From CAXBNB01 sp040222275 (GTDB taxonomy: Bacteria > Bacteroidota > Bacteroidia > Cytophagales > Cyclobacteriaceae), in NCBI GenBank assembly GCA_040222275.1, contig JAVKDJ010000043.1:17390-81389 (forward strand): 64,000 nucleotides of DNA, read 5' to 3'. Both the position numbers and the translations under genes were made by a program. Positions 1 to 9,066 of the stretch are shown here, one piece after another. Position 1 is the first letter of the stretch; every line of letters starts with the position of its first letter. The notes beneath the pieces were generated by a model, which saw only the letters and a program-made list of their open reading frames with translations, made no database searches and was not told the origin of the DNA.

Positions 1-1238
1 CCATTGCTGTCTCTTAGCAGTTTGCTGTCATCTACATCCGAAGCAAGCAACTCGGCAAGGCTTATGCCATCCAGGTCTTGTTCATTGGGATGCTTACTAC
101 TTGTCCAGCTCATTATGGTTGGAAAGAAGTCTATCCCATTTACCATAACATGGCTCTCTTGATTGGGCTTGATTCCAGGACCGGCAATAATCAACGGCAC
201 CCTCACCCCACCTTCTTTGGCATTGATCTTTCCTTTATCTAATGGGTAATTGTCGGTGTATATCTCTTTGGGAGAACCCTCCATTCCTCCATTGTCGGAG
301 GTAAAAATGATGTAGGTGTTTTCCGAAAGCTTATGCCCTGGCCATCTGGGATCTTCCGTATTTTCCAGGTATTGAAAAAGCTGTCCCATGTAATAATCGA
401 ACATTTCTACCATTGCCCCATAATAAGGGTTGTTCTGGCCAGGGTTTCTAATTCCTCCCGGATCGGCAGGGAAAGGCAAACCCATTTTTATACAGTACTT
501 TTCCAGCAAGCGCCTGGATCGAGTTTGGATGGGTGCATGAACCAGCCAGGTGGCATAGTAGAGGAAAAAAGGTTTGTCTTTAGATTTTTTTATGAAGTCT
601 ATAGCATTTTCGTTGTTCGGGTCTCGTGGAAATCCATTCTCATCTATCCGATAAACATCATCTGCTTCTTTTGTCGCAAAATCCGCTAAACGGTTCGGCT
701 TCATGCCGGTATTGACTCCCCGGTCTGAAATGGTGAAGTCAAACCCATGATCTTCAGGTTGGGGATAGGCATGGTGATTTATAGCTATGTGCCATTTTCC
801 CACGTGCCCTGAAACATAGCCTTGCTGCTTCAACACTTCGGGTATGATCACTTCACTTACCGGTAGTCGTCCGCTGTACCAGGGTTGCGTAACAACGCTA
901 CTATTCTCTTTGCCTGGAACAGGAGGTGCACCACCTACCACATGTGTTCTCTGCAGACGAGCAGGGTGCTTGCCAGCTAGGATGGCACCACGACTAGGCG
1001 AACAGGTAGGAGCTGGTGAATAGGCCTGCCAGAACTTGACTCCCGTCTCTGAGAACTTGTCAAGGTTGGGTGACTCATAGGGAGTTGGCTCATCGATATC
1101 ATAACAGCCAAGATCCTGCCATCCTAAATCATCGGCCAAAATTAAGATGACATTGGGCTTTTCAGGTCGAGGCTGACTTGTACATACTGTGGTACATAAA
1201 TTAAAAACTAAGAAGGTTACAATTATTAGGTTTCTCAT
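1..1238 (-). CDS. S1-family sulfatase, 3' end cut by window edge
   Basis: Formylglycine-dependent sulfatase that hydrolyses sulfate esters on oligosaccharides in the periplasm. The start at 1238 gives MRNLIIVTFLVF followed by cysteines, a secretion signal that may be a lipoprotein signal. An in-frame ATG at 1286 is possible but gives a worse signal peptide. Visible family features are the metal-binding LADDLGWQD (about residues 34-42), the formylglycine motif CSPSR (Cys about 79), GKWH, and FTSDNGG. The reading frame stays open to base 1, so the C-terminus lies outside the window. It follows the TIM-barrel hydrolase by about 50 bases and is the last visible gene of the GH29-led operon. The family is certain; the substrate is not. 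Confidence 0.93.
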   Translation of the reverse strand, partial: MRNLIIVTFLVFNLCTTVCTSQPRPEKPNVILILADDLGWQDLGCYDIDEPTPYESPNLDKFSETGVKFWQAYSPAPTCSPSRGAILAGKHPARLQRTHVVGGAPPVPGKENSSVVTQPWYSGRLPVSEVIIPEVLKQQGYVSGHVGKWHIAINHHAYPQPEDHGFDFTISDRGVNTGMKPNRLADFATKEADDVYRIDENGFPRDPNNENAIDFIKKSKDKPFFLYYATWLVHAPIQTRSRRLLEKYCIKMGLPFPADPGGIRNPGQNNPYYGAMVEMFDYYMGQLFQYLENTEDPRWPGHKLSENTYIIFTSDNGGMEGSPKEIYTDNYPLDKGKINAKEGGVRVPLIIAGPGIKPNQESHVMVNGIDFFPTIMSWTSSKHPNEQDLDGISLAELLASDVDDSKLLRDSN

Positions 1239-1289
1239 AATATAAATCTTTAATCGAACAGTAGTTGTGCCCAGTACCTGCTTCATTGA

Positions 1290-2576
1290 TCACTGAATCT
1301 TTATTTTCAAACTTGAAGTGAATCCGCCATCCGAGCTTTTTCCGGTCACGGTGACCATTCCCGTTTTATTTGCTGTGAGCATTCCATCAGAACCTATACT
1401 TGCCAAAGAATTATCACTGGTACTCCAGGTCACTCCCTGATAGGTGGCAGTGGAAGGCGAAAACTCGGCTGTCAATTTGAGGCTTTTTCCAGGCTTGAGC
1501 GTTTTCTTTGGTGCAGAAATGGAGAGCCCCTCTACATTCACAAGTGTATTGTTTTGATCCCAAACCACCGAAGAGGTCTTTTTTTCAAGATCAATGTTCA
1601 CCGTGCAATGCTCAAACACCCGCTCATAAGCATAGCCTGTTCTCACCGCGCGGCTCAGTGGTTTTCCCATTTCCTTTCCAAAGTCTTCATGCCAAACCAT
1701 CAGCACATTTTCACCCCAGGTTCCTTCTTCTGCCCAACGATAGTAGGTCTGGTCATGCGCCACCATCAGGTAGGCCGCATGGCTAAAGCTGTGGCCATCT
1801 CCCCAAATGTCTTTGAGGTCGTTCCACGAGTTGAGGATCATCACTTTGTCGTCAGGTACTTGCAGACAGGCTTCTATCAAGGTCTCAGCGGCCGTTGTGT
1901 TGTCGCATAACCTCCGAAACCAACTATCTACGAAAATGCCGTCGGCATGCACAAGCAATTCCAGCCCATCAATCAGCTTGGTTCTATCTTTTGTTGGATG
2001 AAAAGCATTGAGCAGGGTGAAGCTATTTATCCTGCTCGTAATGGACTTGACCTGTTCGGCATAGCCGTTTTGCACTGCCCAGTTCACACCATCAACGAAA
2101 ATGCCGACAAGTTCGCTGTTTTCACAGTTGCTGTCGATCACGTCGGCGTACCATTTATTTTCATCTGGATTGGCAAGGTTCAAATGCTTCCCATCGCTGT
2201 GGAAGTATTCAGGATGCTCCTTTTTGGCCAAAGCCTCTGACTCAAAGAATTGAGGATAGGCATGGCTAATGCTATAAATCATAATCGGCTTTGAGCGCGG
2301 GTTTTGTGCCACCAGCTTAGCCGCATCATCACGGCTGGAAATTTCATGTGATGGGCTATCGTACTTGTTGTAAGCGTGCTTCTTCTCAAAGCAGAAGTAT
2401 TCGAAGTGGTTCCGCACCCAAGCATATTGTTCTTCATTAAATCCATCATTGACAAAAGCATGCCCATAGAGGCGTGTTTTTTTCCATTCTCCCCCATAGC
2501 CAGGCTGTGCTCGAGCTTGACAGGTTATATAAACCAATATCCAGGTGAAAAAGCAAAGTCGTACCATAATTTTCAT
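1290..2576 (-). CDS. Secreted putative glycoside hydrolase (TIM-barrel, GHL15-like) with C-terminal Ig-like domain
   Basis: 428 aa with a signal peptide (residues 1-23, ending ARA). The first 320 residues resemble the hypothetical glycosyl hydrolase family 15 group (TIM-barrel proteins of unknown specificity). Acidic barrel-end motifs are visible: GIFVDGVNW (about 157), DGIFVDSWF (about 213) and MVWHEDFG (about 294). Residues 345-428 form a bacterial Ig-like type 2 domain (GLSISAPKKTLKPG, VTWSTSDNS, VTVTGKS), probably a spacer or carbohydrate contact. The start codon overlaps the stop of the upstream cupin gene (ATGA), so translation is probably coupled. No substrate is known for the barrel family, so this is a candidate new activity in the pathway. 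Confidence 0.6.
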   Translation of the reverse strand: MKIMVRLCFFTWILVYITCQARAQPGYGGEWKKTRLYGHAFVNDGFNEEQYAWVRNHFEYFCFEKKHAYNKYDSPSHEISSRDDAAKLVAQNPRSKPIMIYSISHAYPQFFESEALAKKEHPEYFHSDGKHLNLANPDENKWYADVIDSNCENSELVGIFVDGVNWAVQNGYAEQVKSITSRINSFTLLNAFHPTKDRTKLIDGLELLVHADGIFVDSWFRRLCDNTTAAETLIEACLQVPDDKVMILNSWNDLKDIWGDGHSFSHAAYLMVAHDQTYYRWAEEGTWGENVLMVWHEDFGKEMGKPLSRAVRTGYAYERVFEHCTVNIDLEKKTSSVVWDQNNTLVNVEGLSISAPKKTLKPGKSLKLTAEFSPSTATYQGVTWSTSDNSLASIGSDGMLTANKTGMVTVTGKSSDGGFTSSLKIKIQ

Positions 2577-2899
2577 TTTAGAAAATCCTCCCTAACCGGA
2601 CTAAATGAATCAATAAGAACACCTGCTTTCAGACATTTGCAACCATGCACTACGTTAGATGGAATGAAGAACCCATCCCCAGCCTTGAGGAGTTTAACTT
2701 CATTGTCGATGGTCATTTCAAACTCCCCACTTTCCACATAAGTTGACTGTGAGTGATGGTGCGAATGCGGTTCACCTTCTGCCCCATCTTCAAATTGCAC
2801 TTTCACAAGCATGATTTTGCCATCATAGCCCATGATCTGACGTTTAAGTCCTGCACCGAGATCTTCCCATTGCATTTCTTCTCCTAAGTAAAAATTCAT
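2573..2899 (-). CDS. kdgF: Cupin protein, KdgF-like (unsaturated uronate linearisation)
   Basis: 108 aa single cupin without a signal peptide, so cytoplasmic. The metal site is visible as EPHSHHHSQ (about residues 41-49) and later the VVHG histidine. The framing sequences QWEDLGAGLKRQIMG, LKAGDGFFIPSNVVHG and SPVREDF match the KdgF family. KdgF proteins convert 4,5-unsaturated uronic acids, released by polysaccharide lyases or unsaturated glucuronyl hydrolases, to their linear ketone. Its presence implies that the pathway yields unsaturated uronates. It sits between GH28 and the TIM-barrel hydrolase with 4-12 base spacing. A general cupin isomerase role cannot be excluded. Confidence 0.65.
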   Translation of the reverse strand: MNFYLGEEMQWEDLGAGLKRQIMGYDGKIMLVKVQFEDGAEGEPHSHHHSQSTYVESGEFEMTIDNEVKLLKAGDGFFIPSNVVHGCKCLKAGVLIDSFSPVREDFLK

Positions 2900-2911
2900 T
2901 TGATTTTGAGT

Positions 2912-4339
2912 TTATTGATTTACAAAACCTTCCACATCATCCAGCACGATCATCTCTCGTTCGTCCTCGGATCGTAAGGTCATTTTCACATTATTAAATT
3001 CTATGTTTTTGGCATGGCGGATATATGCCCCCCAGCCTGGTAACACTCCGAAGAAGAACTGTTCCGGATAGCGAGCTATATCTTCAGGCACTTCTCTTTT
3101 GGTATCTTTTTTTGTTCCAAGGCCCGGGTAAGAAATTTCAATGTTCTCCAAGACCACATTTTCAATGTAGTGATTGGGAATGCCAGCTATCATGATCGGG
3201 CCCGCCATTGCCCGTTGTTTATCCGTAAATTCCTTGTTTGGCCCTTTTGCAGAGGTTAGCTGAACGTCTGCCACAACTTCGCTAATTCTTATGTTTTTGA
3301 CCGAACCAACAGGGGCACCTTCAGGCCTGGCGTCCGCATTTTGAATTTGCTCAGTGAAGTTTTCGTAAATGCGTCCTCTATTTCCTAAGCGGATAAAAAT
3401 GGGGCTACCAACATTATCCATCTTAATTCTGGAAATGTCAATATTCTCCATCACGCCACCATCTACGAGTTCCAGCTTGATGGCACCCATAGGGCTATCA
3501 TAAAAGTAGCAGTTGGATACACTCACATCGATGAAACCACCAGCCGAGGATGTCCCGAACTTAAGTGGAGAAGTGTGACTTTTGACGATATTATTTCGAA
3601 TGACATAGTTACGGCACGGATTGAGGGAACTCTTCAGGCAGATGCCGTCATCGCCAGATTCAATGTCACAATTTTCTATCAACACATTTTGACATCCGTC
3701 AATATCCAGTCCATCGTTGTTGGAGTTATTTCCTGTAAATCGAACTTTGATCCCATCGATGTGAACGTTTGAGCAATCCACCAAATGAATACCCCAGAAA
3801 GCAGGACGTTTGTAGGTCACGCCGGATAGTTTGACCTGATTGCAGTTTTCCATCCTAAGCAACCTGGGTCTGGGGAGTTTCTTTCCATTTTTATCTTTTC
3901 TTGGAAACACAGTACGCGATCCTCTCCCATCAATCACGCCAAGCCCTTCTATCGAAATATTGCTTGCGTCTTCTGCATAAATCAAACTCTGTGAATTGGC
4001 CTCTTCTCTTGCAACTCTAAGGGTGGAATCATAATCTGCCAGATTCTGGCTACCCAACAAATAGGAACCATAGTCAAGCGAAAGCGTTACATTGCTTTTT
4101 AAAATGATTGTCCCGAGATGATATTTTCCTGCCGGTACCCGGACCACTCCTCCTCCGGTGTTGGTGCACTCGTCAATGGCTGCCTGGAAGGCCTTCGTAT
4201 CAAGAGTGATACTGTCACCCACAGCACCAAAGTCTTTGATATTGAAAACTCGCTGTGATGGATTGATCGGAAATTGCACCTGTCCAAAGGCAAGATTGGC
4301 CAGCATTAAGGCCATTAACAAGAGCGTATTTTTTTTCAT
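2912..4339 (-). CDS. GH28-family secreted glycosidase (polygalacturonase-like), copy 1
   Basis: 475 aa, signal peptide residues 1-19 (FGQ cleavage). Right-handed beta-helix with the opening FNIKDFGAVGD typical of pectin-active GH28 enzymes. Catalytic-region motifs are NNDGLDID (about 207) and SGDDGICLKS (about 228), which supply the aspartates expected in GH28. The usual GHG motif is replaced by SPLKFGT (about 257), and RIK by AIKLE, as in a divergent bacterial clade. GH28 enzymes cleave galacturonosyl linkages by inversion. It forms a tandem pair with the next gene (24-base gap), and the two proteins share long identical blocks, so they arose by duplication. Probably exo-acting in the periplasm. 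Confidence 0.82.
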   Translation of the reverse strand: MKKNTLLLMALMLANLAFGQVQFPINPSQRVFNIKDFGAVGDSITLDTKAFQAAIDECTNTGGGVVRVPAGKYHLGTIILKSNVTLSLDYGSYLLGSQNLADYDSTLRVAREEANSQSLIYAEDASNISIEGLGVIDGRGSRTVFPRKDKNGKKLPRPRLLRMENCNQVKLSGVTYKRPAFWGIHLVDCSNVHIDGIKVRFTGNNSNNDGLDIDGCQNVLIENCDIESGDDGICLKSSLNPCRNYVIRNNIVKSHTSPLKFGTSSAGGFIDVSVSNCYFYDSPMGAIKLELVDGGVMENIDISRIKMDNVGSPIFIRLGNRGRIYENFTEQIQNADARPEGAPVGSVKNIRISEVVADVQLTSAKGPNKEFTDKQRAMAGPIMIAGIPNHYIENVVLENIEISYPGLGTKKDTKREVPEDIARYPEQFFFGVLPGWGAYIRHAKNIEFNNVKMTLRSEDEREMIVLDDVEGFVNQ

Positions 4340-4363
4340 CCTTTTATTGCTAAAATTGATTCA

Positions 4364-5839
4364 TCAATCATTTACAAAGCCCTCCACATCGTCCAGGACA
4401 ATCATTTCCCGCTCATCATCCGAACGTTTCGTCAGCTTTACATTTTTAAACTGGATGTTTTTCGCATGGCGGATGTAAGCTCCCCAGGCAGGTAGCACAC
4501 CAAAGAAAAATTGCTCCGGATATTTCAGTATATCCTCGGGTACTTCATTTTTTGCGTACTCTTTTGTTCCACCTCCAGGATAGGAGATTTCCACGTTTTC
4601 CAGCACCACATCTTCCACATAATGATCAGGAATACCTGTGATCATAATCGGCCCTGTTGTGGCCATAAGGTCATCTTTCTTTCCCCATTTGGATTCATCC
4701 ATTGATCCTTTATAGACAGATCTTTTGGCTCTTTCAAAAGTCTCAAGGGTCACCTCTGCCTTCACATCGCTGATGCGGATATTCTTTACCGTCCCGGGAG
4801 GAATGCCATCTTTGCCACCAAGAACGTTGGCATATCCATCCATACTCACTCCTTTCAGGTAGCTTTTTCCACGTCCACCCAGGCGAATGAAAATTGGATT
4901 CCCAACGTCTTCCATAACTATGCGGGATATATTCACATTTTCCATTTTACCACCATCCACCAGTTCGAGCTTGATGGCACCCATTGGGCTGTCGTAGAAG
5001 TAGCAGTTGGTGACGTTGATATCTATGAACCCTCCATATGAGGAAGTGCCAAATTTGAGTGGGGAAGTATTGCTGGCTACCCGACAATTTCTGATCGTAT
5101 AATTCCTGCATGGATTGAGGGAGCTTTTCAGGCAAATCGCATCATCACCTGCAACGATATCTGAGTTTTCGATAAGCACATTTTGACATCCATCCAGATC
5201 CAGGCCATCGTTGTTGTAGTTGTTGTTTCGAAAACGAACCGTTACCGCATCGAAATGCACGTTGGTACAGTCAACAAGGTGGATACCCCAAAAGGCCGGC
5301 CTTTTGTAAGTCACACCACTAAACTTCAGATTGTTGCAGTTTTCCATGCGCATCAAGCGGGGGCGTGGTATCCTGTCCTTGTTTTCCAGCTGTCTGGGAA
5401 ACACTAAATGTGTACCCCTACCATCAATGACCCCCAACCCTTCTATTGTGATGTTGGTGGCATCTTCTGCGTAGATTAGGCAGTGGACATTTCCTTCCCT
5501 TGCCATCCTCACATCTGTATCATAATCTTCAATTTTTGTACTCCCCAGCAAAGAAGCTCCATAGTCCAGCGATAGGGTTACATTGCTCTTTAAGCGTATG
5601 GTACCAATAATGTAATTGCCCGCCGGCACCCACACGACCCCTCCGCCGTTGTTGGTACAAGCATCGATTGCTGACTGAATAGCCCGAGTATCCATTGTCG
5701 TGCTATCTCCTGTAGCACCAAATTCTTTGATGTTGAAAACCTGCTGATTCGAACGGTATCCTGCTGAAGGTAGCTGAGCCTGGACATGGCTAAGGAAGGC
5801 AATGACTACACCTGCTATTAGTAAAACTTCTTTTTTCAT
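4364..5839 (-). CDS. GH28-family secreted glycosidase (polygalacturonase-like), copy 2
   Basis: 491 aa, signal peptide about residues 1-21. Paralogue of the downstream GH28 gene with the same order of motifs: FNIKEFGATGD, NNDGLDLD (about 209), AGDDAICLKS (about 229), SPLKFGTSSYGG in place of the GHG motif, and AIKLELVDGG. The main difference is an insertion around residues 325-370 rich in Lys and Gly, so the two copies probably differ in loop shape and specificity. It lies 27 bases after the sulfatase gene in the same operon. Inferred to remove uronic acid residues from desulfated oligosaccharides. Confidence 0.82.
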   Translation of the reverse strand: MKKEVLLIAGVVIAFLSHVQAQLPSAGYRSNQQVFNIKEFGATGDSTTMDTRAIQSAIDACTNNGGGVVWVPAGNYIIGTIRLKSNVTLSLDYGASLLGSTKIEDYDTDVRMAREGNVHCLIYAEDATNITIEGLGVIDGRGTHLVFPRQLENKDRIPRPRLMRMENCNNLKFSGVTYKRPAFWGIHLVDCTNVHFDAVTVRFRNNNYNNDGLDLDGCQNVLIENSDIVAGDDAICLKSSLNPCRNYTIRNCRVASNTSPLKFGTSSYGGFIDINVTNCYFYDSPMGAIKLELVDGGKMENVNISRIVMEDVGNPIFIRLGGRGKSYLKGVSMDGYANVLGGKDGIPPGTVKNIRISDVKAEVTLETFERAKRSVYKGSMDESKWGKKDDLMATTGPIMITGIPDHYVEDVVLENVEISYPGGGTKEYAKNEVPEDILKYPEQFFFGVLPAWGAYIRHAKNIQFKNVKLTKRSDDEREMIVLDDVEGFVND

Positions 5840-5866
5840 AGTTTGTATATTTGATTTTTTGGTATT

Positions 5867-7360
5867 CTATTTTTTCATGTCAGGCATTTCAATTACGAAG
5901 GGGTCATTTCGCCACCAGTCTGGCCCTTCCGCTAAAACCTCATTGTCGTATTCAATCAATGCCTTCTTTAATTTTTCAAAAATTTCAGGTTCGTGTGCAG
6001 ACTGGTCGGTGGTTTCCCTTGGGTCTGCTATTAGATTGTATAGTTCGAATCCTGCTTGGTTCGATTTTGCGATGATCTTCCAATCGCCCTCCCGCAAAGC
6101 AATTCGGTACTCTTTTTTGTTGCTTCGCCAATATAGGGGTGTCTGACGGTGAAACTCTTTTCCTGCCAAAGCTGGCAATATGGAAGTACCATCAAGGGTA
6201 ACAGCATTGGGAGGGTCAACTCCAACGATATCCAAGACAGTTGGAAATACATCTGAACCGATGATGGGCACATCGATAATACGGCCAGGTTTTACCGCAT
6301 TTCTTTGAAATTCTGCTGGCCAGGATATGATCCCCGGCACACGGATGCCCCCCTCGTGGGTATGGCGTTTGCGCCCGCGCAAGCCCCCTGTGGTGCCCCT
6401 ATACCTATCCCTTCGGGGATTATTGCTTGAATTGAATGAACCATATTCATGTCCTCCTTCCGGGCCATTGTCGCTGGTGTACCAAATCAGTGTTTCGTCA
6501 TAAACTTCTTCTTTCTTCAACTCTTCCACTATCGCTCCAACGGCCTCATCGATTTGGGTGACGTTGGCCAGGTATTGCTGAAAACTGGGATCTTTGACCT
6601 CAGGGTATCGTTTTATAAATTCCGGGTCACTTTCTATTGGGCCGTGTGGCTCATGAAACCAAAGCGTAATGAAAAATGGCCTGTCTTTTTTTCTGTGTTT
6701 TGTCAACCATTCATTGAGCTGGCCAGCAACGATCTGTGCAGAGAAGCCTTCCATCTTGCCCATGGGTTTTCCATTAAGGAAAAAGTTCAACGGGTCCTTG
6801 TGTGATGGCCTGGCCACATTCCCTGTGATGAAATAGTAGTCGTAACCATAATCATCCATACTTGGCTGACCAGGGTCCGTACCGAAACCAAACCCTTCAT
6901 AACCGCTGTTGTTGATTCTCTTTTCAGTAAAGCTGCTCAAATGCCACTTACCAAAATGGGCAGTTTCATAACCCTCTTGCCTAAGCAATTGCGGTAATGT
7001 GATTTCATCGGCAGGCAAATAGCTAAAATGATCTGCAGGTATCCATCGAAATACACCATTTCTATAAGGTGTACGTCCTGTAAGAATGGCCGACCTTGAA
7101 GGTGAACATGTAGAAGCTGCTGAGTAGCAATGGGTAAACTTCATACCCTCCTTGGCCAATTGATCGATATGGGGAGTTTTGAGGAAAATATGACCATAAG
7201 AAGCCAGGTCACCCCATCCCTGGTCATCGGTAAGGATTTGGATGACGTTGGGCTTTCTATCTTTTTCCTGTGCTGGTGAGGTAACTATGTTGAGAAAGTA
7301 AACACTCAATGTCAACACCCCAAAAACCCATTGCTTCATCGGATCGTTCATGATTTTCAT
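5867..7360 (-). CDS. S1-family sulfatase (CSPSR)
   Basis: 497 aa. Signal peptide with hydrophobic core FGVLTLSVYFLNIV and cleavage near SPAQ, so periplasmic rather than a lipoprotein. Metal-site ILTDDQGWGD, formylglycine Cys in CSPSR (about residue 85), GKWH, HEPHGP and YTSDNGP are all present, so it should be active once matured. The first ATG overlaps the esterase stop as ATGA, so translation is probably coupled; a second ATG at residue 8 is also possible. Its position between a carbohydrate esterase and GH28 suggests consecutive removal of acyl, sulfate and uronic groups. Confidence 0.93.
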   Translation of the reverse strand: MKIMNDPMKQWVFGVLTLSVYFLNIVTSPAQEKDRKPNVIQILTDDQGWGDLASYGHIFLKTPHIDQLAKEGMKFTHCYSAASTCSPSRSAILTGRTPYRNGVFRWIPADHFSYLPADEITLPQLLRQEGYETAHFGKWHLSSFTEKRINNSGYEGFGFGTDPGQPSMDDYGYDYYFITGNVARPSHKDPLNFFLNGKPMGKMEGFSAQIVAGQLNEWLTKHRKKDRPFFITLWFHEPHGPIESDPEFIKRYPEVKDPSFQQYLANVTQIDEAVGAIVEELKKEEVYDETLIWYTSDNGPEGGHEYGSFNSSNNPRRDRYRGTTGGLRGRKRHTHEGGIRVPGIISWPAEFQRNAVKPGRIIDVPIIGSDVFPTVLDIVGVDPPNAVTLDGTSILPALAGKEFHRQTPLYWRSNKKEYRIALREGDWKIIAKSNQAGFELYNLIADPRETTDQSAHEPEIFEKLKKALIEYDNEVLAEGPDWWRNDPFVIEMPDMKK

Positions 7361-8670
7361 TTTTTGGTATTTTGGTTCACCCTGCGTCCTATCTCAGCTT
7401 TACCAATAGCCATAGGGGAACTGAAGATCAGCCCTTCGGCATTTATAGCATTGACGAAATAGGCCAATGCATTCTCAGGAAGCTCAGCACTGATGGTGCG
7501 CTCTCCAGCTGAAATGGTCGCTTCTTTTTCCAGCCATTCGTATCCTTTCCCAGACCAATCTGCCGTGTCTGTGGTATAATACAAATAGGCGGCATCCAGG
7601 CTTCCGGCGTACTTGTAGCTATATGAAAGCCGACCGTTGGCTTCCAGACTGTTGTCACTAAAAGTCAGCCTTTGTGTGTCGGATTTGGTGATGTAGTCTG
7701 CAAACTGATAAGAATCGATCGGCCTCCATCCGGCACCATGTCCATGACGCATGTTGTGTTCTACCCTCAGGTATTTTTCTTTGGGGCTGGCCCAATAGGT
7801 TTTCGTAAAGGAATTCATGCTAAAATGTCCATCGTTTGTCCCGTTGACATGCAGTGTTGGCTGAGACTGGAGCGGTAGATAGAGGGACGGCTCCCAGTTT
7901 TTGAGGTAAAACTCCCGTTGTTCCGGAGTATTTTTAGCCAGTTGGCCTGCATATTGTGGCGTTTCGTTGAGATACCCGCATCCATAAACCGGGATCGAAA
8001 AAGCCCACCGGTTGTCTATGCCGGTTATCACATTGGTAAGGATTCCGCCCCAGGAGATACCGGTTATGCCTATTTTCGTCGTATCTATTTGAGTTGAAAA
8101 TTTTGAGTCCCTTAACAGGCTATTGGCCAGGATCACATCCGCCACGGCATGATAGAACCATTGATCCTGCAAGTCCTTGTCCACATCTTTGAAAAACCCA
8201 TCACGTTGTGGCCCTGAAAATTCAAATCGTGGTTTCTGGTTGTTTTCATCCTTTGGACCGGGTACATTCCCTTCTAATGACATGGATATGGCGATATAGC
8301 CACGCTCATTCCATTGTTTCACCCACGCTTCGAAAGCCGTGCCCCCTCCCCCATGAACACAAACTACCGCTGGTGCTTTCTGACCCGCTTCCAGGCCTTT
8401 GGGCACCCCGTACCACGCAAAAAACTTCGTTGCTTTACCAAAAAATTCCAGCCCGTTTATGAAAACACCTTTGATATTTTCATTGCTCTTATAATCGTCA
8501 TATACATCGGTAAACTGGTATTCCGGGCTTTTGAATACACCGTTGGAGACCAATTCCTGTTTGATCCAGGCAGGGCCACTTGATTGGGCCATGACAATGT
8601 TGGCAAGTAGCAAAAAAAGCCCGATAGCATAACAATGCCTTTTGAGGGATTTCCATCTTTTTAATTTCAT
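7357..8670 (-). CDS. Secreted alpha/beta-hydrolase, acetylxylan-esterase/dienelactone-hydrolase-like
   Basis: About 437 aa from the ATG at 8670, chosen because it gives MKLKRWKSLKRH and then a clean signal peptide ending VMAQ. An upstream in-frame ATG at 8703 would add 11 poorly fitting residues. The fold is an alpha/beta-hydrolase: oxyanion HGGGGTAF, nucleophile elbow GISWGG, an acid in NGTNDGHFS, and a candidate catalytic His in RHGHG. Relatives remove acetyl or other acyl groups from polysaccharides. The C-terminal 100 residues look like an extra beta-sandwich. The start codon overlaps the stop of a decayed ORF (ATGA at 8667-8670), and the stop overlaps the downstream sulfatase start. Confidence 0.75.
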   Translation of the reverse strand: MKLKRWKSLKRHCYAIGLFLLLANIVMAQSSGPAWIKQELVSNGVFKSPEYQFTDVYDDYKSNENIKGVFINGLEFFGKATKFFAWYGVPKGLEAGQKAPAVVCVHGGGGTAFEAWVKQWNERGYIAISMSLEGNVPGPKDENNQKPRFEFSGPQRDGFFKDVDKDLQDQWFYHAVADVILANSLLRDSKFSTQIDTTKIGITGISWGGILTNVITGIDNRWAFSIPVYGCGYLNETPQYAGQLAKNTPEQREFYLKNWEPSLYLPLQSQPTLHVNGTNDGHFSMNSFTKTYWASPKEKYLRVEHNMRHGHGAGWRPIDSYQFADYITKSDTQRLTFSDNSLEANGRLSYSYKYAGSLDAAYLYYTTDTADWSGKGYEWLEKEATISAGERTISAELPENALAYFVNAINAEGLIFSSPMAIGKAEIGRRVNQNTKK

Positions 8671-9012
8671 CTCAAACATGAGCTGGGTAGTTCTGTTTTC
8701 CATTGGTTCCGCATCGCCAGTAGCTCTGTTGCTTTATTTTGATCGATCCCCAATAAATTATTGAGTTCAAATTGTACATAACGGTATCATTATTTCCTGA
8801 CTTAGTTCTGTTAAACCACAGGAGTGCATAGCCCGAAAACCTTCTATTCTGAAAGTTTGGTCAGATATTAGCAAATGCCCCGGGTTCGCATAATCTTCGA
8901 TTGTCTGCTTAAATGTCGTCTCACTACTTTCTTCGTTTCGACATCCTTTGATTACTGTCAATAGAAAAATGAACAGGCATCCTATCGAAATGAGCTTAAT
9001 TACACTCTTCAT
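8667..9012 (-). pseudogene. Decayed lipoprotein gene, probable sulfatase remnant
   Basis: An ORF from 9012 gives a normal lipoprotein signal (MKSVIKLISIGC..., hydrophobic core, then KGC), but the protein stops at 8767 without any recognisable domain. Just downstream, in another frame (8667 to about 8783), sits a fragment reading YRYVQFELNNLLGIDQNK and then LLAMRNQWKTEL. This resembles the extreme C-terminus of S1 sulfatases, where VQFELYNL is followed by a helix of this type. Its stop overlaps the esterase start as ATGA, exactly as live genes in this operon do. I read this as a sulfatase gene with most of its body deleted and frames shifted. The parent family is an inference. Confidence 0.5.
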
Positions 9013-9066
9013 TCCTGGGTTTAAAACTCGCATGGGCAGAATAGCTTAATTTCTTTATATAATAGA

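Noticed and set aside
333..689. Plus-strand frame opposite the left-edge sulfatase
   Set aside because: Antisense to clear sulfatase motifs; no family features of its own. The same applies to the many other plus-strand frames opposite PUL genes.
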